A stretch of DNA of 35,008 nt from Verrucomicrobiota bacterium (GTDB lineage: Bacteria; Verrucomicrobiota; Verrucomicrobiia; Limisphaerales; UBA8199). Location: NCBI GenBank assembly GCA_029974925.1, contig JARKQH010000371.1, positions 1 through 35,008 on the forward strand, read 5' to 3'. The translations under genes were made by a program, and so were the position numbers. Shown here in pieces: positions 32,283 through 35,008 of the stretch (its first letter is position 1; the number at the start of each line of letters is the position of its first letter). The notes under the pieces are model-generated. The model made no database searches. It saw nothing but the letters and a program-made list of their open reading frames with translations, and was not told where the DNA came from.

Positions 32283-33368
32283 ATGGTTGCGCAAGCTAAA
32301 CGCCGCAAAAAGCCGCCGCAAAAGAAGCGTCAGAAGCCCGCACGCCGACCGGCGCCCAAGGCGCGGAAGCAGCCGGTAGCCGAGGTTGCGCCGCCGCCGC
32401 AGGTGGCGGTTGATCTGGAAGATGCCGAACCGGCGCCCGAGGAACTGGCCAAGGAACCGGAGGTCAAGCCTGAGGAGCTGGAAGAAGTGGTCAGCCCGGC
32501 GGTTGAGAGCGAGGAGTCACCCCGCGGCCGGGAGCGTTCGAGTTACGATGGCGATACCGCCATCAAGCTTTACCTGCGGGAAATCGGCCAGGTCAAGCTG
32601 CTCACCCCCAAGGAGGAGATCGAGCTGGCCGCGCGCATCAAGAAGGGGGACAAGAAAGCCCGGGAACAAATGATCAAGGCCAATCTTCGCCTCGTGGTAA
32701 AAATCGCCCGCGATTACGAAGGGATCGGCCTCCCGTTGCTGGACCTGATCAGCGAGGGCAACATCGGCCTGATGAAGGCGGTGGAACGGTTTGATCCGGC
32801 CAAGGGCGGCAAGCTCTCGACTTACGGTTCGTGGTGGATCAAGCAATCCATCAAGCGCGCTTTGGCCAACCAATCCAAGACCATCCGCCTCCCCGTCCAT
32901 CTGGTGGACAAAATCTCGCGCATGCGCCGCACGGCCATGAAGCTTCAGGAAGAACTCGGGCGGGAGCCGACGGACGAGGAACTGGGCGAGGAACTGGGCA
33001 TTTCCGCCTCCCGCGTCGCTCAGATGCGCATGGCAGCCATCCGGCCCGCCTCACTCGACGCGCCTATTGGGGACGAGGATTCGAACAATTTCGCCGAGGT
33101 GGTTCAGGACGAAAGCGCCGACACCCCCTACGAGCAACTGGAAGAAAAAACCGTCACTCGAATGCTGCAGGAGATGGTCAAAACCCTGGACCCGCGGGAG
33201 GCAACGATTCTCCGCGCCCGGTTCGGTTTGGATGGCGGACCGCAAAAGACCCTCGAGGAGGTCGGCCAAAAGTTCGGCGTAACCCGCGAACGGGTCCGCC
33301 AGATTCAAAACATCGCCTTGAAGAAGTTGCGCAAGATGATCGAGAAGCTGGAGGCCACCCCCTCCTGA
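32283..33368 (+). CDS. rpoD: RNA polymerase sigma-70 family factor (RpoD/SigA-like)
   Basis: The 361-residue protein has regions 1.2 (90-120, YLREIGQVKLLTPKEE), 2 (127-197, NLRLVVKIARDYEG and STYGSWWIKQSIKRAL), 3 (205-280) and 4 (290-352, TLEEVGQKFGVTRERVRQIQ). The first 85 residues are not a normal region 1.1. They comprise a Lys/Arg/Pro-rich stretch (AKRRKKPPQKKRQKPARR) followed by an acidic Pro/Glu segment. The ATG at 32283 is preceded by TGAGGT at 9 bp. The upstream 93 bp contains TTGATT and AATTAA as weak promoter elements. It may be the housekeeping factor or a close group 2 relative. Confidence 0.9.
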   Translation: MVAQAKRRKKPPQKKRQKPARRPAPKARKQPVAEVAPPPQVAVDLEDAEPAPEELAKEPEVKPEELEEVVSPAVESEESPRGRERSSYDGDTAIKLYLREIGQVKLLTPKEEIELAARIKKGDKKAREQMIKANLRLVVKIARDYEGIGLPLLDLISEGNIGLMKAVERFDPAKGGKLSTYGSWWIKQSIKRALANQSKTIRLPVHLVDKISRMRRTAMKLQEELGREPTDEELGEELGISASRVAQMRMAAIRPASLDAPIGDEDSNNFAEVVQDESADTPYEQLEEKTVTRMLQEMVKTLDPREATILRARFGLDGGPQKTLEEVGQKFGVTRERVRQIQNIALKKLRKMIEKLEATPS

Positions 33369-33411
33369 GCGGGCGGCGCGCTCCCTGCCCCTTGGGCTTG
33401 ACTTCACGCGT

Positions 33412-33948
33412 ATGAACGACACTCCTTCCGCCCTGGCCGAGATCAAACAAGCCATTCGGAACGTGCCGGATTTCCCGAAACCCGGCATTCAGTTCAAGGA
33501 CATTACGCCGCTCCTGGCCAACGCCCGGCTGTTCTCGAACACCATTGAACTGTTATGCAACGGTTTCAAGCCGGGGTCCGTGGATGCAGTGGTGGGGATT
33601 GACGCGCGCGGATTCATTTTTGCCGCGGCAGTGGCCTTGCGGTTGGGAGCGGGATTTGTGCCCATTCGCAAGAAGGGCAAGCTGCCCTATGACTGCCACG
33701 AGCAGGACTACGCCTTGGAATACGGAACGGCGACGATCGCGGTTCACACCGATGCTTTGAAACCCGGCGCGCGCGTGATTTTGATGGACGACTTGCTCGC
33801 CACCGGCGGAACGGCCGCAGCCGCTGCAGCCCTGGTGCAGCGCCTGGGGGCGCAAATCCTCGAGATCTCCTTCCTCATCGAGCTCAGTTTCCTGGCCGGG
33901 CGCAAGAAGCTGGCGGGTTACCCGGTACGATCGCTCGTCGTGTTTTGA
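33412..33948 (+). CDS. apt: Adenine phosphoribosyltransferase
   Basis: The 178-residue purine salvage enzyme converts adenine and PRPP to AMP. Typical elements are IRNVPDFPKPGIQFKDITPLL near the N-terminus, IDARGFIFAAAVA (63-75), RKKGKLPY, YALEYG and the PRPP-binding VILMDDLLATGGTA (122-135). Length and motifs are normal. It starts 43 bp after the sigma factor stop and is probably transcribed with it. Confidence 0.96.
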   Translation: MNDTPSALAEIKQAIRNVPDFPKPGIQFKDITPLLANARLFSNTIELLCNGFKPGSVDAVVGIDARGFIFAAAVALRLGAGFVPIRKKGKLPYDCHEQDYALEYGTATIAVHTDALKPGARVILMDDLLATGGTAAAAAALVQRLGAQILEISFLIELSFLAGRKKLAGYPVRSLVVF

Positions 33949-33982
33949 GAAGTGTCCCGGCAGGCGGCGCGCGCCAAGGCCC

Positions 33983-33998
33983 GGCGGGGTCCCCCGCC
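33983..33998. terminator. GC-rich hairpin between convergent apt and terC-like genes
   Basis: GGCGGG-GTCC-CCCGCC forms a 6-bp perfect stem with a 4-base loop in the 58-bp gap between two convergent genes. The position suits a shared transcription end. No T-tract follows on either strand, so this may be only a stabilising or Rho-assisted structure. Confidence 0.35.
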
Positions 33999-34006
33999 CT
34001 GCGCTC

Positions 34007-35008
34007 TCACCGCCGCTGCGCCTTGGACCTCTCCGGGGCTGATTGTCGCCGGGACGCGTGCCTTTTTTCGCGATGCGCGGCGAAGATGGACAAACCAATC
34101 GCGGTGACGATGATTCCCCCCACGGTCGCCAGCGACACCCAAACCGGGATTTCGACCTGAAACCAAAGCGGCTCGGGCCGGTCATGCGGGTCCAGCAGCA
34201 TCTTCAGCCCAATCACCACCAGAACGAGGGAGAGCCCGACTTTGAGGTAGCGGAAGTAGCCAATCGCGCCGGCGAGCAGGAAATAAAGCGAGCGCAGCCC
34301 CAGAATGGCGAAGACGTTGGAGGTAAAGACGATAAAGGGCTTGGTGGTGACAGCGAAAATCGCCGGGATCGAGTCCACGGCGAAGATCAGGTCCGTGGTT
34401 TCGACCATGATGAGGACCAGCGCCAGCGGCGTTAGGGCACGCTGACCGTTCCAGACCGTGATAAACTTTTGCCCGTCCAGGTGGGGGGTCACGGGGTAAA
34501 ACTTCCGAGCCAGGCGAATGAAGCGGTTCTTCTCGGGATGCACTTCGGTTTCAACCAGCAGCATTTTGATGCCGGTGTAGATCAGAAAAATGCCGAAGAC
34601 GTAGAGAATCCAGGACATGGCCGAGATGAGGGCCACCCCGGCGCCAATCATCGCGCCGCGCATGACCAGAGCGCCCAGGATGCCCCAAAACAGCACCCGA
34701 TGCTGATACTCGGCCGGCACGCGAAAATAGCCAAAGATCAGGGCGATGACAAAGACGTTGTCCATCGAAAGGGACAACTCGATGAGATAACCGGTAAGAA
34801 ACTGCAGGGCCTCCTTGCTGCCGCGCAGCGGCACCAGCCCGCCCGCAAATAACATCGCGAGGGTGAACCAGGTCAGGGTCCAAAGCAGGGCCTCTTTGAA
34901 CCTGACGACGTGGGCATGGCGATGGAACACCCCCAGGTCCAACGCCAGAAAAAAAAGAATACAGGCGATGAAAGCCGCCCAATGCCACCAGGTGATTTCG
35001 ATCAGGGC
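34007..35008 (-). CDS. TerC-family integral membrane protein, 5' end beyond the window
   Basis: The reading frame stays open from its stop at 34007 to the right edge, giving at least 333 residues; the true start lies outside. A TTG at 34942 is not a real start, because the codons before it encode a membrane helix (HWAAFIACILFFLAL). Family motifs are LSMDNVFVIALIF and TTDLIFAVDSIPAIFAVT, whose acidic residues are conserved in TerC transporters. About eight hydrophobic helices are visible and the C-terminus is basic. TerC proteins are linked to tellurite resistance and to manganese export. Manganese or metal homeostasis is the more general role, but this copy's substrate is unknown. Confidence 0.93.
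   Translation of the reverse strand, partial: ALIEITWWHWAAFIACILFFLALDLGVFHRHAHVVRFKEALLWTLTWFTLAMLFAGGLVPLRGSKEALQFLTGYLIELSLSMDNVFVIALIFGYFRVPAEYQHRVLFWGILGALVMRGAMIGAGVALISAMSWILYVFGIFLIYTGIKMLLVETEVHPEKNRFIRLARKFYPVTPHLDGQKFITVWNGQRALTPLALVLIMVETTDLIFAVDSIPAIFAVTTKPFIVFTSNVFAILGLRSLYFLLAGAIGYFRYLKVGLSLVLVVIGLKMLLDPHDRPEPLWFQVEIPVWVSLATVGGIIVTAIGLSIFAAHREKRHASRRQSAPERSKAQRR

Overview
The window looks like a chromosomal segment of a GC-rich bacterium of the Verrucomicrobiota, most likely the Limisphaerales / subdivision 3 group. This placement is inferred from gene style, not from a marker gene. The evidence is a pseudopilin with an FTLIE processing site, a Tat-exported Gfo/Idh/MocA protein, very large PA14/LamG/DNRLRE exoenzymes, and secreted proteins whose C-terminal beta domains end in a 'RFYRA'-type motif. 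I see no rRNA, tRNA or CRISPR array.

Positions 1-4870 are an accessory segment. A 45-bp repeat with a 9-bp tail occurs as two identical tandem pairs (96-194 and 336-434), one 3' partial copy (4620-4655) and one single copy (4767-4820). Two truncated gene ends lie directly against repeat copies. Between the repeat clusters is a minus-strand set: an XRE-type regulator, a 784-residue secreted multidomain protein whose C-terminal domain resembles DUF6345 with a possible His/Cys pair, and a translationally coupled secreted partner of 336 residues.

Positions 4875-15624 (plus strand) form a secreted carbohydrate-degradation region. It holds an internally duplicated beta-sandwich exoprotein, a GH71/GH99-like hydrolase overlapping it by ATGA, a Tat-exported oxidoreductase, a type II secretion-style pseudopilin, and a 1640-residue heparinase II/III-like protein with PA14, cadherin/Ig-like, LamG and DNRLRE modules.

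Positions 15654-22268 (minus strand) are a compact six-gene operon, hdrC-hdrB-hdrA-mvhD-mvhG-mvhA. It encodes a complete soluble [NiFe] hydrogenase/heterodisulfide-reductase-like complex of the electron-bifurcating kind best known from methanogens. The metal and cluster ligands I could check are present. A 15-bp palindrome lies just upstream. This is the most striking metabolic feature of the window, because bacteria do not normally make the methanogen substrate CoM-S-S-CoB.

Positions 22548-35008 carry mostly core functions. They are an unknown membrane-anchored protein (minus); a plus-strand run of thiG, heptose-7-phosphate kinase, panB, a PilT-like ATPase, an SLBB-like lipoprotein and an alpha-oxoamine synthase; an orphan receiver-domain protein (minus); and then sppA, upp, a sigma-70 factor and apt (plus). 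A TerC-family membrane protein runs off the right edge on the minus strand. Stop/start overlaps of four bases (ATGA or GTGA) recur throughout and point to translational coupling.
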